A DNA stretch of 64,000 nt from Monodelphis domestica (lineage: Eukaryota > Chordata > Mammalia > Didelphimorphia > Didelphidae): NCBI RefSeq assembly GCF_027887165.1, contig NC_077229.1, positions 116,762,520 through 116,826,519 of the forward strand, given 5' to 3'. The position numbers were made by a program, and so were the translations under genes. Below are positions 24,061 through 37,345 of this stretch, one piece after another. The number at the start of each line of letters is the position of its first letter. Within the stretch, counting starts at the first letter, position 1. Below the pieces are notes generated by a model. The model was not told the origin of the DNA and ran no database searches. It saw nothing but the letters and a program-made list of their open reading frames with translations.

Positions 24061-24539
24061 TGACTTGAATTCACCATGTATTGATGAATTCTGTCTTAAT
24101 AATCCTTTAATTCCTTATGGCATAAGTTCCCTAATAGTTCTTGATTTTATTTCCTCAGATTATCATAATTTGCTGACAGGCTTCTCAGGCTATTCTCAGA
24201 AGGGAAAAAAAAAGAGAATGACATGTACAGTGGCAAGACTGAAATGTAATCATTAATGGTTCAATCTCAATATTGAAGGAGGCCTCTATTAGAGCAGTCA
24301 AGGAATTATAAGTACACATCATAAGAACTGGGAAGTAATTTTCTCAAAAGCTTTGACATAGACTAAGTAAACTATATCAAAGTCATATAAGAGAATTAAT
24401 TTCAATTAGAAAAATGATAGAGGTGACAAAAACAAAGGATGTATTTTCATCATTCTTGGGTAGAGTTTGAGTTAGATGGCTTCTGTAATCTTTCTACTCT
24501 AAGATCCTATGATTGTATATCTTATTATGAAAGTATTGC
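24061..24539. other. Spacer with MIR-like end
   Basis: 24440-24530 resembles the 3' part of a MIR/THER element ('gagttagatggcttctgtaa', 'actctaagatcctatgattg'). Nothing else is identified. Confidence 0.4.
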
Positions 24540-24985
24540 TTCTCTAGTCAGTGGGAAGTGATGCAGAGTGAAAGGAGAAGAACCAGAAGGACATTATACA
24601 CAGAGACTGATACACTGTGGTACAATTGAATGGAATGGACTTCTCCTTTAGTGGCAATGCAGAGATCCTGAACAACTTGGAGGGAGTTATGAGAAAGAAC
24701 ACTGTCCACATTCAGAGGAAAAACCGTAGGAGTAGAAACGAAGAATAATGACTGCTTGATTGCATAGGTTGAGGAGATATGATTGGGGATGTAGACTCTA
24801 AAGGACCATCCTAGATCATCAACAACATGAAAATAGGTTCTGATCAAAGACACATGTAATGCCCAGTAGAATTGCACATCAGCTATGGGAGGGTGTGGGG
24901 GGAGGGGAGGGAGGGAAAGAATATGATTCTTGTAACCAAGGAATAATGTTCTAAATTGACTAATTAAATAAAATTTAAAAAGTAT
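24540..24985 (+). mobile_element. L1 3' terminus, younger marsupial subfamily
   Basis: A 5'-truncated L1 end: 'gtgatgcagagtgaaagg', 'aaccagaaggacattataca', 'tatgattggggatgtagact', a G-rich stretch near the end, then 'aataaaatttaaaaag'. It is better conserved than the copies at 1 and 44482. The sequence 'aaagtatt' near 24530 and 24977 may be its target duplication. Confidence 0.8.
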
Positions 24986-27429
24986 TCCCATCCTCAACCA
25001 GCAGTGAGGAATAGAACTTCATTATGAAGCTTTCGTTTATCTTTAGTTAAGGGATAATGTCTTAAAAAAGACAAAAGTATGTCCAGAGGATCAAGACCTA
25101 GATTGTGAGGATAACTGAAAGGAGAGTGAGTAGAGAGGATGAGGAGAAAAAACTAAAAATATTTGACATGAAATATTTTTGAGGGGGACAAGCCTTTTCT
25201 CCCAATTTTCTATTTTTCAATGAAGATTGGAGTAGCAGTTACAGAAAGTGATATGTAGATTAAACATTAGGAAAAAATGTCCTTATAATCAGGGTTCTTA
25301 AAAATGGAATAGTATAGCCATATTGCTATTACTGAAAGACTGGCCTATTAACTTTCAGTGATGTTTTAGAGAGAAAAGGGTGTTTTTACAGAGTATCCCA
25401 AATCCAATTAAGAAAACTCTTTTCTTCTTGAAAGTGCACACATATAAGATGCATAGATTTTTTTCTTTCTCATGGCCTACTAAAAGAAAGAATAAAAAAA
25501 AATACACACATTAGACTTCACATAGAAGTAATCACCATAAATTAGCCTTTGAGATAATTCTCCAAATAGCTAAATGTCAACAGTAGGTATATTCTAATTT
25601 TGCCCCTCTAATTATCATTTTAACTTCCCCTTATTTTGATAGCACTCTCACTCCATCCTCCTCCACATTTGTCACAATCAGGATCAAACCTATATTTTCA
25701 AAAGTTGTCTGCTCTTTGTTTATTATCATTACCATTATTTTTTGTTATTTCCCATAGTGTTCTCAGTCAAGAGTTTGACATACATTATTCCTTTGATCTT
25801 CATTGTGTGCCTTGTGACATAGAAAGCAATCTTTTTTTCCACTCATTTTACAGATGAGGAAATTGAGGTTTAGAGAAGTAACTTGACTTGGTCATAATGT
25901 TCTTATATTACTCTTTGAACATTTTATAACTCTTTTAAACCTTCACTATACTTCATCTTCCTTTCTTAACCTTATTTTTCTGGAATCTACATCCCCCCTA
26001 CCTTCAGTTCAATAGAATTTGTTTAATTTAATTAAACAAAATTTATTGATGGCCTATGTTTGCCAGATACTGTTGTAGCTTTGCACAGTCACTCCCACAC
26101 AAGCATTCACACATATACACACACTGTGACAAGGAAATCACTTTAAAAGACTGATATATATTAATTTAAGGTCGCCAAGGAATTCAGCTATGTTTAAGGT
26201 TTACAACACCCAAACCCATACCTCCCTCCCCACAAAAAAAAATGTCTCAATCCTTAAGAATCTTCCCCCCCTTTTTCTCATGGATAGTGCAAGTAAATAT
26301 TGGAGAAAGAAGGGATACAACAGGTATACTTAAGCAGACTGCAAAGAATATATCTTTGTGTTGATGTGTGCATTAAAAAATAGTCTGGACCTCCGGATAT
26401 GTTGTTATAGGAGACTTAGATGCAGAAATTTCTTTTTATCAATGTTGAGGTGATAGAGAGTTCCTTGTGGCATTCAAGTTTAAATGACTTGCTCAGTCAT
26501 TATAGCTCAGGGGCATAATATAAACCCATGCTGTTCTGACCCCCATGCCATCTCTATATGCTATATCATATTGCCTCTTTACAGTATGTTTCCAGTGATC
26601 TTGTGTATAAGAAGCATGATGAAAGAACTATTTGAGCTGATAAGAAATGGAAAATCTAGGAACCTAACCCAAGATTTCACCATCGTATAATCTCAAAGCT
26701 AGGAGAAGCGTATCTAAGTGACCACTTCATCAGTCCTCTCAGGCTCTGAAGGCAATCTTCTGGGGATATTCTGGGTAGCATGCTCTCTATTGCCTTTATA
26801 GGCTGCAGTTGAATAGTGTGGGGGTTTTAAAGGCTACTTCTGACAATGTCTAACTCAAGACTAAAGAGCTTGCACTTTGAGATTATGAAGAGTTCCTTCA
26901 AGGACTGTAGAGCAAGAAGAGATGACTCAGTGGATACAGAAAATGGATTAACTGCCCTCTTATCCACTCTCTTCTTTTATAACTGCAAATGATGTCTTGT
27001 TTCTTAATCTGTTTCCTATGTGAAGAGAGAACACTTTGCATTAATTTCTACCTTAGTCTGTATATAGCCATAGCCACAAGGCAACAAAAACATGTAACTT
27101 ACCTACTTTAGCCTAAAGCTATATTTGGACAGTTTGTTCTTTATTTTAGGGGGGGGGGTATCTAATCTGATATGGACATGTCCAGGTTTGGAGGCATCCT
27201 TATGAGTCCAAGAGGTCCAGAGTACCTAGTCCTAGTCTATGAATGGGGACAAATGAAGATTCTCTGGCATCTGCTCCAGCCCTCTTGAAGAGGGGAGAGG
27301 GCTACAATAAGGTAAACTGAAGCCTGACTATTTTACCAGGAGACATGTACAAATAATTGTTTTGTATTATAAGACAAGGTCAAATGTTAAAGCCTGATTA
27401 ATAATCTATTTTTATGTTCAGATGAGGTT
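24986..27429. other. Intergenic with old MIR pieces
   Basis: No gene is seen. Reversed MIR-like fragments lie at about 25770-25890 ('cattttacagatgaggaaat'), 26020-26080 and 26455-26560 ('atgacttgctcagtcattat'). A poly-G run is at 27150. Confidence 0.45.
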
Positions 27430-28088
27430 TGTAAGGGCCAGAATGAAAGGGGTTAAAGTTTAAAGGATTAGACTAAATTTTTTAAGAGTATGGTCACCAG
27501 GAATTATTAATAAATTCCAAATTATTTTTATGGTAATTTATTTAGAAAAGGAGAAAGAGTGAAAGTAAGAAAATCAGAGAGTGCAGATATTTACCCAGGC
27601 TTGGTCAGAACCAGGGAGGGTTTAAGAAGCCCCAGGAAAGGGGGCCCAGAGGTAACTTAAACAAGGGTTTTAGTCACAAGGCCTCCTCTAAGTCAAGGGG
27701 CCTCTCTGGAGGCTAGTACCTCCAGAACAAGCCAGGGAAAGGAGTCAGCCTTTTTCACTCATCCACGTGGTAGTCCTAATAGTGGTAGTCCTCAGCTCCT
27801 CCAAGGTCAAGTTGAAGGCAAAAGACCTGGTCACAGGAAGTTTTGCCATTTTTTAAGAGCATTCCTTTTTGTCACTTCCTGTGCCTTCTTTCCATTTTAC
27901 ATGGACCAATTACAGCTACAGTTTTGCTTTGGACTGCCCAGGGGGCAGTCTGTGGGTTCTGATTCATCAGCCACTCACTTTCACACACATGGGTCACAGA
28001 CCTCCCCAACTTAAGGATAAGTGTGGTATATATATTTCTGATGATTAAATCTAAAAATGGGCAGGGAAGAGTTAATCCCATTTTCACA
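27430..28088 (-). mobile_element. Solo LTR of an endogenous retrovirus
   Basis: This 659-bp segment has TG...CA ends and the 4-bp duplication ggtt at 27426-27429 and 28089-28092. On the minus strand it begins TGTGAAAATGGGATTAACTC, has a CCAAT-like 'taattggtcc', and near its end 'aaataaattaccataaaaat' with a polyadenylation-type AATAAA. The 4-bp duplication is usual for gammaretrovirus-like (class I) elements. No internal genes are present. Confidence 0.75.
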
Positions 28089-31006
28089 GGTTTAAGTAAC
28101 AACCTCTCAGCTGATCACAATAGTACTTACAAATGTAGTTGCTGAATCTTGTTTTTAATCATTCTGGTAAAGTAGACTAGGAACCTTTTATGGTTAAAAT
28201 TTCTTTTGTATGGAAATAAAAAACAAACAAACAACACAACACAACTTGTCCCATATTTGTTTTTTGGTGAAACTCAACCTGTCATCCATAATATACTCTA
28301 TAATTAACATTATGCCCTGTGTACCTAGATTGAAGCTTTATGAACCAAAGCAGTAAGAAATAATATCCTTCTCCTCCTTTGAGGCCAGAAAATATCTAAG
28401 ACTGAACCTGGGCTAAATCATGAGGATTGTGAGGATGGTGTCTGAGCCCCTATGAACCCATTCATGATTCCTCAAGATTAAACATGTATTATTTCTTCAG
28501 TATGTTAATGGCATGATTTAAAATATGTTTGGAAACTCCAAATGATAAATTCCATTGCTATCATTGTTAAGAATGTTCTATTGCAAAGGAGGTCTTTATT
28601 CTAATCCAAGAGATAGTTATCCTTGGCAAGTGGTCAGACCTTTGTGGCTGAATCACCATAGCTTTCTTTTGCTGGTCTCAGTTTACCTTATTTACAAGGG
28701 AGAATGTTATTAAAAAAGAGGTTTCATTTATTTAAATTCCTGAGGAACATCAATAAGAGAAAAAAGAATAAAATATCCAAACAAGGTATGCTTATGAAAA
28801 GGAGGAAAAATATATTTTGAACTCTTAAAATGCTACCAAGTTGTACTACACAAACTTGTCTCATGTAGAAATAGTAAATGTGCATGAATAACACCAACTA
28901 GTCAGCTTCATGATTTTCAACATATAATTTAAGCTAGTTGTGTTCTTTTTCAGCTTAGTTGTTTTGTATTTGTTTGTGCCAATATTTTTAAATTGTATAT
29001 AATCAAAATTGTCAATTTTGACTTCTGTTTCTTCCTGTCAAAATCTATTTCCTCACTCAAGGATTACATAAGTAATTTCTTGCTTGTTTCTCTAATTTGT
29101 TTATGGTGTCACAATGGGTAGAGCACAGGGAACATTGTAAGAAATGCCTTTGTTCAAATGTGTCCTCAGAAACACACTAGCTTTTTGACCCTTTAACTTT
29201 GTTTATTTCAAATCCTTCAGCTATACAAGGACATGATAACTGCACAAGCATAGCAGGATTGTTAGAAGCAAATGAAATATTTGTAATAATTACTTTGCCA
29301 AGATCCTGGTACATGGTGGCTACTTTAGAAATGTATATTTCCTTTGCTTCCATGTCATTAGGATGTGACCTTTATTCATCTGTGACTTAGTAGGCAAAGA
29401 ATGTCTACAAGGAAGATTACCACCTTCTACAACTTGTCTCAATGGTCTAGGGCAAAGAGAGGTGAAAAGAAAAAGAAGAAAAAAGGATAGCAGGGTAACA
29501 ATGAACAAAGTGGTACCTTTATTTCTGGTAGAACTTGGAAGATCATTTCTGGAAAATAATTATAAAATATTCAGAAATATTATTATAATCTTTATATACT
29601 TGATCCATTCTTTTCATTACTTGGATTATACTTCAAGGAAAGCATTTCACTAACACCTGAACCAATTATAAATTCCCTTCATTTATAGTAAACAGAGCAA
29701 AAAGTTAGTTATTGGGCAAATCACACTTTTGTTCATTGATCAAAAGATGAAAATGTTAATTTCCATCAATATCCCAAGTTGTCAGTAGAAAGAATGATAT
29801 TGAGAAGCTCTAATCCCAGGGCTAATGGCTTAAGAATATAATTCAATTACTTAAACTAAGACAATTCTTTAATCCTATGGGAAACAGAATAGGTATATTT
29901 TTATATTGATAGAAAAAAAATTCTTCACTAGCAGGCAAGTCACTTCATTTTACTGTAATGAACAGGGTTCTCTTCTGTAAAATGGGGAACACAATAGTAC
30001 TTACACTACGTAGGAATCTTGTGAGCAAAGAGCTTGATAAAACTTAAAATGTTATATGAGAGAGAGTATAGCATATTTAAAGATGATCAGCTTGAGATTT
30101 AAAAAGTCAGGTTTAAACCCTGCCTCTGATACATAATTACTATGTGACCTTAAAGGAATTACTTAATTTCTTGGCAACTCAGTCAGCTTTCTAAGACATT
30201 AGACACAAATTGCTGATCTTCCTCAGAGGAAGGGGACTGCCCACCAGAAATTCCTTGACCACTGAATTTTTTAGGTACCTATGAATTTAAGTTATTAGAA
30301 TAGAGAGGCACTTGGTTATAATAGATAAAGAGTAGATGTTGGAGGCTGGATGATCTATATCTAAATCTTGCCTCTGACACAGACCGTGTGACCGTAGGGA
30401 AAGTCACTCCTTGCTCAGTGTTTTAGGCAGCTTTCTACATGTTGCAGAGAAGATACTGACTAGCATTAGTAGAAGGATTTTCCTCAACTGGGATTTCTCA
30501 ATAGCAAGAAAATCATAGATAGTAGAGATTCTGCCTCTAAATGGCCTAATATCCATGATTTGTTCTGAAAATGAACATATTAATACCTAAGTCTGCCAGT
30601 GAAATGAATAGTTCTTTGGAGGTTAGATATTCAGCTAAGCATTGCTCTCATTGTGTAAATTCCTTACAGAACAGTCTGATTTTGAGGGTAAAGTCATCTA
30701 GTAAATGTCACTGAACACCAGGAAACTGAGAATCGGAATGGAAGGAGAATTATGCCTTTGATTGGAATTGCATTTCCTCCAATTTACTGGAAACTATGAT
30801 TAGTTTCCTTCAAATGAGTCCTTAATTGGACACACTTTGAACTGATGAGCTCTCTCATGAAAATAGATTTCACTATATGCAGGTGCATTTGGTCACACTT
30901 GGGTAAAGGGTAAATGCTTCAAAAATGGCCAGATGTGTCCATCTGATTTCCTACAAGGTATAAGAAGATACCCAGGGGAAGGACTCATGTCTGTGTGTGT
31001 AGGCAT

Positions 31007-31008
<2 letters not shown>
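28089..31008. other. Intergenic with several plus-strand MIR fragments
   Basis: MIR/THER-like pieces, identified by the order 'gttcaaat.ctgcctc' then 'tgtgacc' then 'caagtca', lie at about 29100-29310, 29925-30065, 30075-30190 and 30300-30440. No coding region is seen. Confidence 0.45.

Positions 31009-31047
<39 letters not shown>
31009..31047 (+). repeat. (TG)n microsatellite
   Basis: A perfect alternating TG run of about 39 bp. Confidence 0.95.
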
Positions 31048-31050
<3 letters not shown>

Positions 31051-31079
31051 AATAAGGTAGCAAATCTGAAATTAAATCT

Positions 31080-31250
31080 TGGACCTCAAGAAGATCTGAG
31101 TTCAGATTATGCCTTAGATATTTAATAACTGTATAACTATAAGAAAAAATACTTTCTCGGAAACTTATTTTCCACATTTATAAAATGAGGGGATCAGGCT
31201 TGAGAGCCTCTGTGGTCCCTTCCAGAGGCATATCTATGATCTATGAAACC
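31080..31250 (+). mobile_element. MIR/THER SINE
   Basis: It has 'agatctgagttcagattatg', 'ataaaatgaggggatcagg', 'ctgtggtcccttccagagg' and 'atctatgatct', the usual 3' order of this SINE class. Confidence 0.65.
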
Positions 31251-31369
31251 AATTTATAAATCATCAACTTCTTGGTTGTAAGTCAATAATAAAAGAAAAT
31301 ATTGCTTAATTTTAAAAAAATATTCTGAGAATTACATTTTTAAATAAGTAAATTCCAAGATAAATGAGA

Positions 31370-31560
31370 TAAATGAAGACTGAAAAGAATGAGGAAGAAG
31401 AGACAAAAGACAAATAAAGAAAGGGAACATAAGGGAATAAGAGGGAAAGAGAGAGGGATAGTGGGAAGAGTGGAATGTGGTAGAAGAATAAAAAAAGAGG
31501 AGGATCATGTAGAGGAAAAGACAAGAAGGAGAAACTAAAGGAGATTTTTTGAAAGCTGGA
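31370..31560 (+). repeat. Purine-rich tract
   Basis: About 190 bp consist largely of A and G (gaagaggagaaag-type units). The leucine/serine/phenylalanine-rich open frame on the minus strand is a product of this bias. Confidence 0.8.
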
Positions 31561-32311
31561 GGGAAGATTTCTGAATCTTATGTTTGTTTGAAGGTAAAGC
31601 CTCACACCTTGCTTTTGAGCTCTGGCATAGAAAATCTTCTTCAAAGGGCTGATTTATGAAGTTTTGCTAATCCAGGGATTATTTTAAATGTTAAATTTTA
31701 ATTTAAGTTTCCTAAGAACTAGAAATTACTTTTCTTTCAACTGCTGAAATGGAATGATTGCTTTAAATGCTTTTAGGGACTGGCAGGGTACCATTAAGAA
31801 CAATGCTTTTCTAATTCATTGGAGTTTCAAGCTTTCATGCATCTGTCATCTGAAAAATATAGTTAGTCTGCTGTCCCATTACATTCCCTTCCCCCTCCAA
31901 CACACACTTTTTTTTCTTTCTTTTTAAACACACATAGAACATCCATACCCCAAGGCAGTGCATATTTCAGCAATTAGATTTGTACTCATCTCTGAGTGGA
32001 TGTAATTTCCAATATCATCAACCAGTCAAATCCCATTCAGTCTGGACATTAAAATACATTCAGTCGCTCAACAGGCTTAATGCTTCTGAGACACGAAAAC
32101 GTCTGCACAATCAGATGGGGCAGCCACAACTCACTCCCATTGCTTGATTCTTCTCTGTTTGATGGTGAAACAGCCCAGGGGAAAGAGAAACACAATAAAC
32201 ACTTATTTAAGAGGCCAAGCATAATGAAACAGTAAAATCTTACCTCATCTTCTGTGGAGTAAATTCCCCACACAATCTATATTTACCCCTTCCACATTGC
32301 AACTTTCCCCT
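31561..32311. other. Intergenic, nothing recognised
   Basis: I see no gene or repeat that I can support in these 750 bp. Confidence 0.4.
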
Positions 32312-32816
32312 TGTTCTGATTAAAATTCTCTGGAGATTTGAGTATGAATTTATAACTATTTATTGGCAAAAGTTTGATTAGGAGAGATTGTCACAAAATC
32401 ACTTGACCATGCCCAATTAATCTGGGTTTACTGGGCTTATCTCCATTCTCTAGCCAAAATTGACCACTCCAGGAACTTTCCAGTCCAAGAGCCAGCCAAG
32501 AGTGAAAAAGCTCCAAGAGCCCGCCAAGAGTGAAAAAGCTCCAAGAGCCCTTTCTGTTTCCTCAGTTCCTTCTCTTATAAAGCTATTGAAATCATTCTTT
32601 CTGGGTCTCTATGGTTGGACAGACTTGACTTCAGTCCAGGTCAGAGCCCAGTCTTCCAGATGTCACAAGTCACTCAGAATTAGGAGCCAGTCTCTTCCAA
32701 GTTGCCAGGGAACAATGAGGCCTCCTGGTATCCTGCCATAACATGCAGGCATGTACAGTCAGTGGGGTGACTCCACCAATTTCAAAAGGAATAAGGGAAT
32801 TTATATTAAATTCACA
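32312..32816 (-). mobile_element. Endogenous retrovirus LTR
   Basis: On the minus strand it starts TGTGAATTTAATATAAATTC, has 'agctttataagag' (TATA-like) and, further on, 'gccaataaatag' (AATAAA), an LTR order. The flanks ccct (32308-32311) and cact (32817-32820) could be a 4-bp duplication with one change. It aligns with 46344-46848 ('gggtcagag.ccagtcttccaga') and its end matches the short element at 48324. Confidence 0.6.
32488..32550 (+). repeat. Two tandem copies of an about 31-bp unit
   Basis: The unit containing 'gccaagagtgaaaaagctcc' and 'aagagcc' is repeated directly with one or two differences inside the LTR upstream region. Confidence 0.85.
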
Positions 32817-33939
32817 CACTCTTCTTGGAGGTCAATGATAGATTCATAAGGATTCCCCAGGCCCATTGAGGCAGAAGACAGCCAGAAAAGAGATGTGCTT
32901 TGTTAAACCTACCCCAGACTCCTAGCAAGGAGCTAGTTGTGAACCTGGAGGTCCACAAATCATGTCATAGATATCTGAGTTTTCTAATTGGCTTAAAAAT
33001 TCCTGATGAACTGAATATTTTTGACCAGGTTAACATAATCTTAAACCTTTTCCTTAGGCAAAACAATCTTCATACATTTTCTATGCATTCCATATAAATT
33101 CTACTTCCAGGAAATTCCTAACTAGTTATCATGAGCTTTGAGTTATGTCACAAGACAAGAGTGATCTCTGCTCTGCCACCAGCACTATCTCATGTCTTGG
33201 ATAGCCCACAAAAGAAAAACCTTGTAGATTAGTATTGTTGAATGTATTTACTCCCTTATGCAGCTGTGCATCTTTAACTGGCCTGCATACTTTGACGAGG
33301 CTTGAATACTCTTAAATGACATATAGAAAATATGTACTTCAGACAAGTAACTTCTTTGTTCATGGAATGTATAAAATCACCTTTAAATGCTCAATAAATC
33401 AGGTCTTTGCTATCCCTCTTGCAAGCCTCCATTGGTTTCCCATGGCTCAGTTATTCTCTGCAAGTCCATCTATCTATCTCTGTCTTTCTACCTGCTTTTG
33501 GTCTGTCTTTTGCTCATTAGCTCACAATCACACACACTTTCTCACTCAGAGTTTAGAATTAGGTTGTGTCTGATGGTCAGAACACATTTTCTGTGATTTG
33601 ACTCCTTTGCTTCCTGAGCTAACCAGCTTGGTTGGGCTTTTCCTGCCTTTTAATTACCAGAGAAACCCACAAGGTGGACATTTCTTCTAGTTCCCCACAA
33701 GTCAACATAAGAAATTAAATGGGAATTTTATAGATGTATATGACACATAGCAGATGACACAGAAAAAACCCCAAACTTTAGAACCCAGAAATGAATACTT
33801 AACCCCAAATTTACAAAAGTTACTAGAAATACTTCATAAAAGAAATGGATTCTCAATCAAGGATATAGTTAAGAATGGTCTGGTTTTCAATGGTTAATGG
33901 AAATAAGCGAATTTTAAGATAAGCCATGATAAAGGATTC
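32817..33939. other. Intergenic, nothing recognised
   Basis: No coding region or nameable repeat. The open frames at 32900 and 33316 resemble no family I know. Confidence 0.4.
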
Positions 33940-34836
33940 TGGGTAGAAAGGAATTGTGGGAGTCTAAAACTGAAAAATAACTGAACTTTACTTCCTTCTT
34001 GGATTTTATCTGATGTGGGAGTGGGATCTCTGCCTACCATGAAGATCGGATTTAGGTATTTCCTGATTGTAACAATGAAGATATTTAGTTTAACAAAATC
34101 AGGAATGTCTTGGAACTCTAAATTATTCCACCCTACTTAGATCATACTTTAGGGGAAGATAAAGTTGTAATCTCCTGATTGAACAATAAAGGTACTTAAC
34201 TCTTACCTTATAGTGAAGCTAGAACTTTAAGCTAAGTTTATTTTTAGATCTTAATACAAAAAGATGTTAAGTAAATATAAAAGTTAAATTAATTACAAAA
34301 AGATTAAGTAACTCACAAAAGGTGAAGTTAACAAAGAAGTGCTAAGTAACTCTAAAAATAATCTAATCAAAGAAGATGAGAACTAAAAAGAATGGGCATT
34401 TAGAGGAGGAGACACAAGAGTGAAAGCTCTATATATTTGGCTCACTTTCTCTCTCCACCATTTTTTTTCTGGTGGGGGACAGTTGGCTGGTGGCAGTGTG
34501 CTGGCCTTTCAGCATCTTAGCCTGGCTACAAGCTATTGTCAGGTTTGGTAATGAGTTTCTGGCTGAGTTTCCTCCTTTACTTTCCAACTTTGTTATCTTA
34601 GGAGCCTCTAATCCCCTTCAGAGACCTAGAGGCAGGGATTTTAAACTCCCCCTAGCACAGGCCAGGCAGGAGAAATCCTATATCCTTTTCCCACTTCTCC
34701 TTAAATTCCTTCCCTCTATATTAATTAAATTACCATAAATTTCCAGACTGACTTGGATATTTTATTTGAGATTTCCCATGGCAACCAATTAAATCTAGAT
34801 TTTAAGTCACAACCCTAAAATTATCTTTATACTACA
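33940..34836 (+). mobile_element. Probable solo LTR
   Basis: The ends are TG (33940) and CA (34836), with attc at 33936-33939 and 34837-34840. Inside, 'ctatatatttggc' at 34429 is TATA-like. The 3' part has 'attaattaaattaccataaa', resembling the minus-strand LTR at 27430. Outer limits could differ, since a 4-bp match near a TG is not rare. No internal genes. Confidence 0.5.
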
Positions 34837-35389
34837 ATTCCAAGCTAAAGGAGGAATTTTGCTCTAAGTGATTCTCCCTGGAAAGTCAGGATTTTTGAGG
34901 AGAAAATCTTTGGCATCCAGGTAGAGTGTTTACTTGGAGAAACCTAAATTCTCCAAGTCCAGTTCTCATCTGGCAGTGGTCCATCTACCAGGATTCCCAT
35001 TGGCCAAGGTAATTCAAAGCTTTCCAACCAAAGTTTCCAACTTTGAGTTACTTAGTACAGCAGGCAAACCCAGAGGTTTTTCTCTTTATTAATTTCTGAT
35101 GGGAAGATTAGGGTTGTCAGATAGCCTGGGAAAGGATTTTAGATAGCATAGGGAGGTGTAAGTAAGACCTAAAGAAGAACAGAAGGCTCTCCTTAAGCAG
35201 GAGACAGGAGCCGGGTGGAGATAGCTTCATACCTATCAGTTCCCCTTATCCCTTTTTGTGAAAATAAACTTTGTTTCATAACCCAAGGGTTTGGTGCTGA
35301 ATTGGCCCTGTGGAGTTCCTAGGTGGGTTAAAACATCTTACATCCCTCTAGGATAATTCCACATTACACCATGATAAGAAGGAACAACT
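34837..35389. other. Spacer with LTR-like 3' segment
   Basis: 35110-35370 has 'tgtgaaaataaactttgttt' (AATAAA) followed by 'tggtgctgaattggccctgt', which looks like the R-U5 part of an LTR. I could not find ends or a duplication. Confidence 0.3.
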
Positions 35390-35535
35390 CTAGAGAAAAT
35401 CTATACTTGATTTTTGGATTAACTATTTACCAAGTCCTGTGGGTTCCTTTCCATAAGCCTCAGTTTCTTCATCTATAAAAAGGGTAATACCTACCTATTA
35501 TGTATTGTTGGGAATTTCAAATGGAATTTTTGAAA
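35390..35535 (+). mobile_element. MIR fragment
   Basis: It has 'agcctcagtttcttcatcta' followed by 'taaaaagggtaataccta', the conserved MIR core and downstream part. Confidence 0.55.
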
Positions 35536-35667
35536 AGTGCATTATCCATTCCTACAAATGTTTTTTGTTAAATTATTAAAAACAGCATGATATGAGGCAC
35601 AAGTTAAGCATGATTCAGTTAAATAAGTTGATAAAACTCAAATAAGTACAATACAAAATATCTCATA

Positions 35668-36572
35668 AATGCACATGGAAAGTTTTCTAAATTTCTTATT
35701 ATTAGAGAATGCAAATCAAAACAACTCTGAGGTACCACTTCATACTTAGTAAATTGGCTAATGTGACAGTAAGGGAAAATAATAAATGTTGGAGACAATG
35801 GGGCAAAATTGGGACACTAATACATTGCTGGTGGAATTGTGAATTGTTCTAACCATTCTGGAAGGCAATTTGGAATTATGTCCAAAGAGCTTTAAATGAC
35901 TGCCTGCCCTTTGATCCAGTCATACAACTGCTGGGTTTGTACCCCAAAGAGATAATAAAGAAAAATACATGTACAAAAATATTTATAGCTGTGCTTTTTG
36001 TGGTGGTAAAACATTGGAAAATGAGGGGATACCCTTTTATTGGGGAATGGCTGAAAAATTGTGGTATCTGTTGGTGATGGAACACTATTGTGTTCAAAGG
36101 GACTGGAGGAATTCCAGGTGAATTGGAACAACCTCCAGGAAGTGATGCAGAGTGAAAAGAGCAGAACCAGGAGAACATTATACACAGAGATGGGTACATT
36201 ATGGCACAATGAAATGTAATGGACTTCTCTACTACCAGCAATGCAATGATACAGGAAAATTCTGAGGGATTTATGAGAAAGAACACTATCCATATTCAGA
36301 GAAAGAACTGTGGGAGTAGAAACAAAGAAGAAAAACATTTCCTTACTTTCGTGGTTTGATGGGGATATGATTGGGGATGTAGACTCTAAAAGATCACTCT
36401 ATTACAAAATAATAACAATATGGAAATAGGTCTTGATTAATGATATATGTAAAACCCAGTGGAATTGCTTGTTTGATATGGGAGAGGGTAGGGAGAAAGA
36501 AGGGAAAGAATATCAATCATGTAACCATGAGAAAATACTCAAAATTAATTAATCAAATAAATTTATTTTAAA
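35668..36572 (+). mobile_element. L1 3' end, 5'-truncated
   Basis: It starts within the 'agagaatgcaaatcaaaaca' region and runs through the full 3' order to 'aaataaatttattttaaaa'. It is homologous to 6018-6850 and 44482-46045. The minus-strand open frames across it (35876-36338) are shadows. Confidence 0.85.
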
Positions 36573-36839
36573 AAGATACTGACAAAAAATGTAAATTTTA
36601 GTGGGCAAAAAACTGTTTAACATCCAGTTCCTTAATTTTTCTTTCACTAATCTTTTGCATTATGAATTCTGACTTCATCAGTCAGTGAAACATTTCCTTT
36701 CAAAATTAAAAAATGACCTAAAACTAAAATTCTGATTTAAAATTTTAATATTTTAATTAAATTTTATTTTAAATTAATGAACATATATTTTCCCTCCCTC
36801 TAAACCTTTCTACTAACCAAAAAAAAAATCACAGAAGTA

Positions 36840-37345
36840 AACATGAATAGGGTGACAAAACAGTTTCAGTCCTCATCCTTCTAGACCTCTCTATAGTATC
36901 TGCCACTATTGAGAACATTCTATTTTCTCTCCTATTCTTCTAGTCACACAACTATATACAATCTAGGTGTAATTTTCGCTATATAACTGTCACCCTTTTC
37001 ATATCTATTTAATTGCAGATCTCTCTCTCAAATCTGCTTTCTTTAATCTGTTTACAATACTACCACCATTGTCCAAATCCTTACCTCCTGAATTGTCCTC
37101 TAATTGTCCTCTTGCTTCTACTTTTTCCCTTTTAACCCAACCTCCACTAATCTGCTAAAGGGATTTCTCTAAACACAAATTTGACTCATTACTTTTCTAT
37201 CTATTAAATAAGCTCCAGTAACTCTCATTTCTTCTAAGATCAAATAGAAAATCTCATCTTTGGCTTTTAAAGCCCTTGGTCAACTTTTCCATTAAATCTA
37301 TGTGAATCTTCCTGGAAGCTAGATCTCTGCCCCCTGACTCCCTTT
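36840..37345 (+). mobile_element. L2-class LINE fragment (probable)
   Basis: C/T-rich sequence in the L2 3' order: 'cctctctatagtatctgcca', 'attctcttctagtcacac'-like phrases and 'aagatcaaatagaaaatctc' with 'ttaaagcccttggtcaac'. It is old and the assignment is by pattern only. Confidence 0.4.

Noticed and set aside
31312..31644. 110-codon Ser/Phe/Leu-rich protein
   Set aside because: It is the complement of a purine-rich tract.
32400..32820. LTR boundaries at cact/TG 32404
   Set aside because: The related copy at 46344 stays similar upstream of this point, so the element must start earlier; 32312 is preferred.
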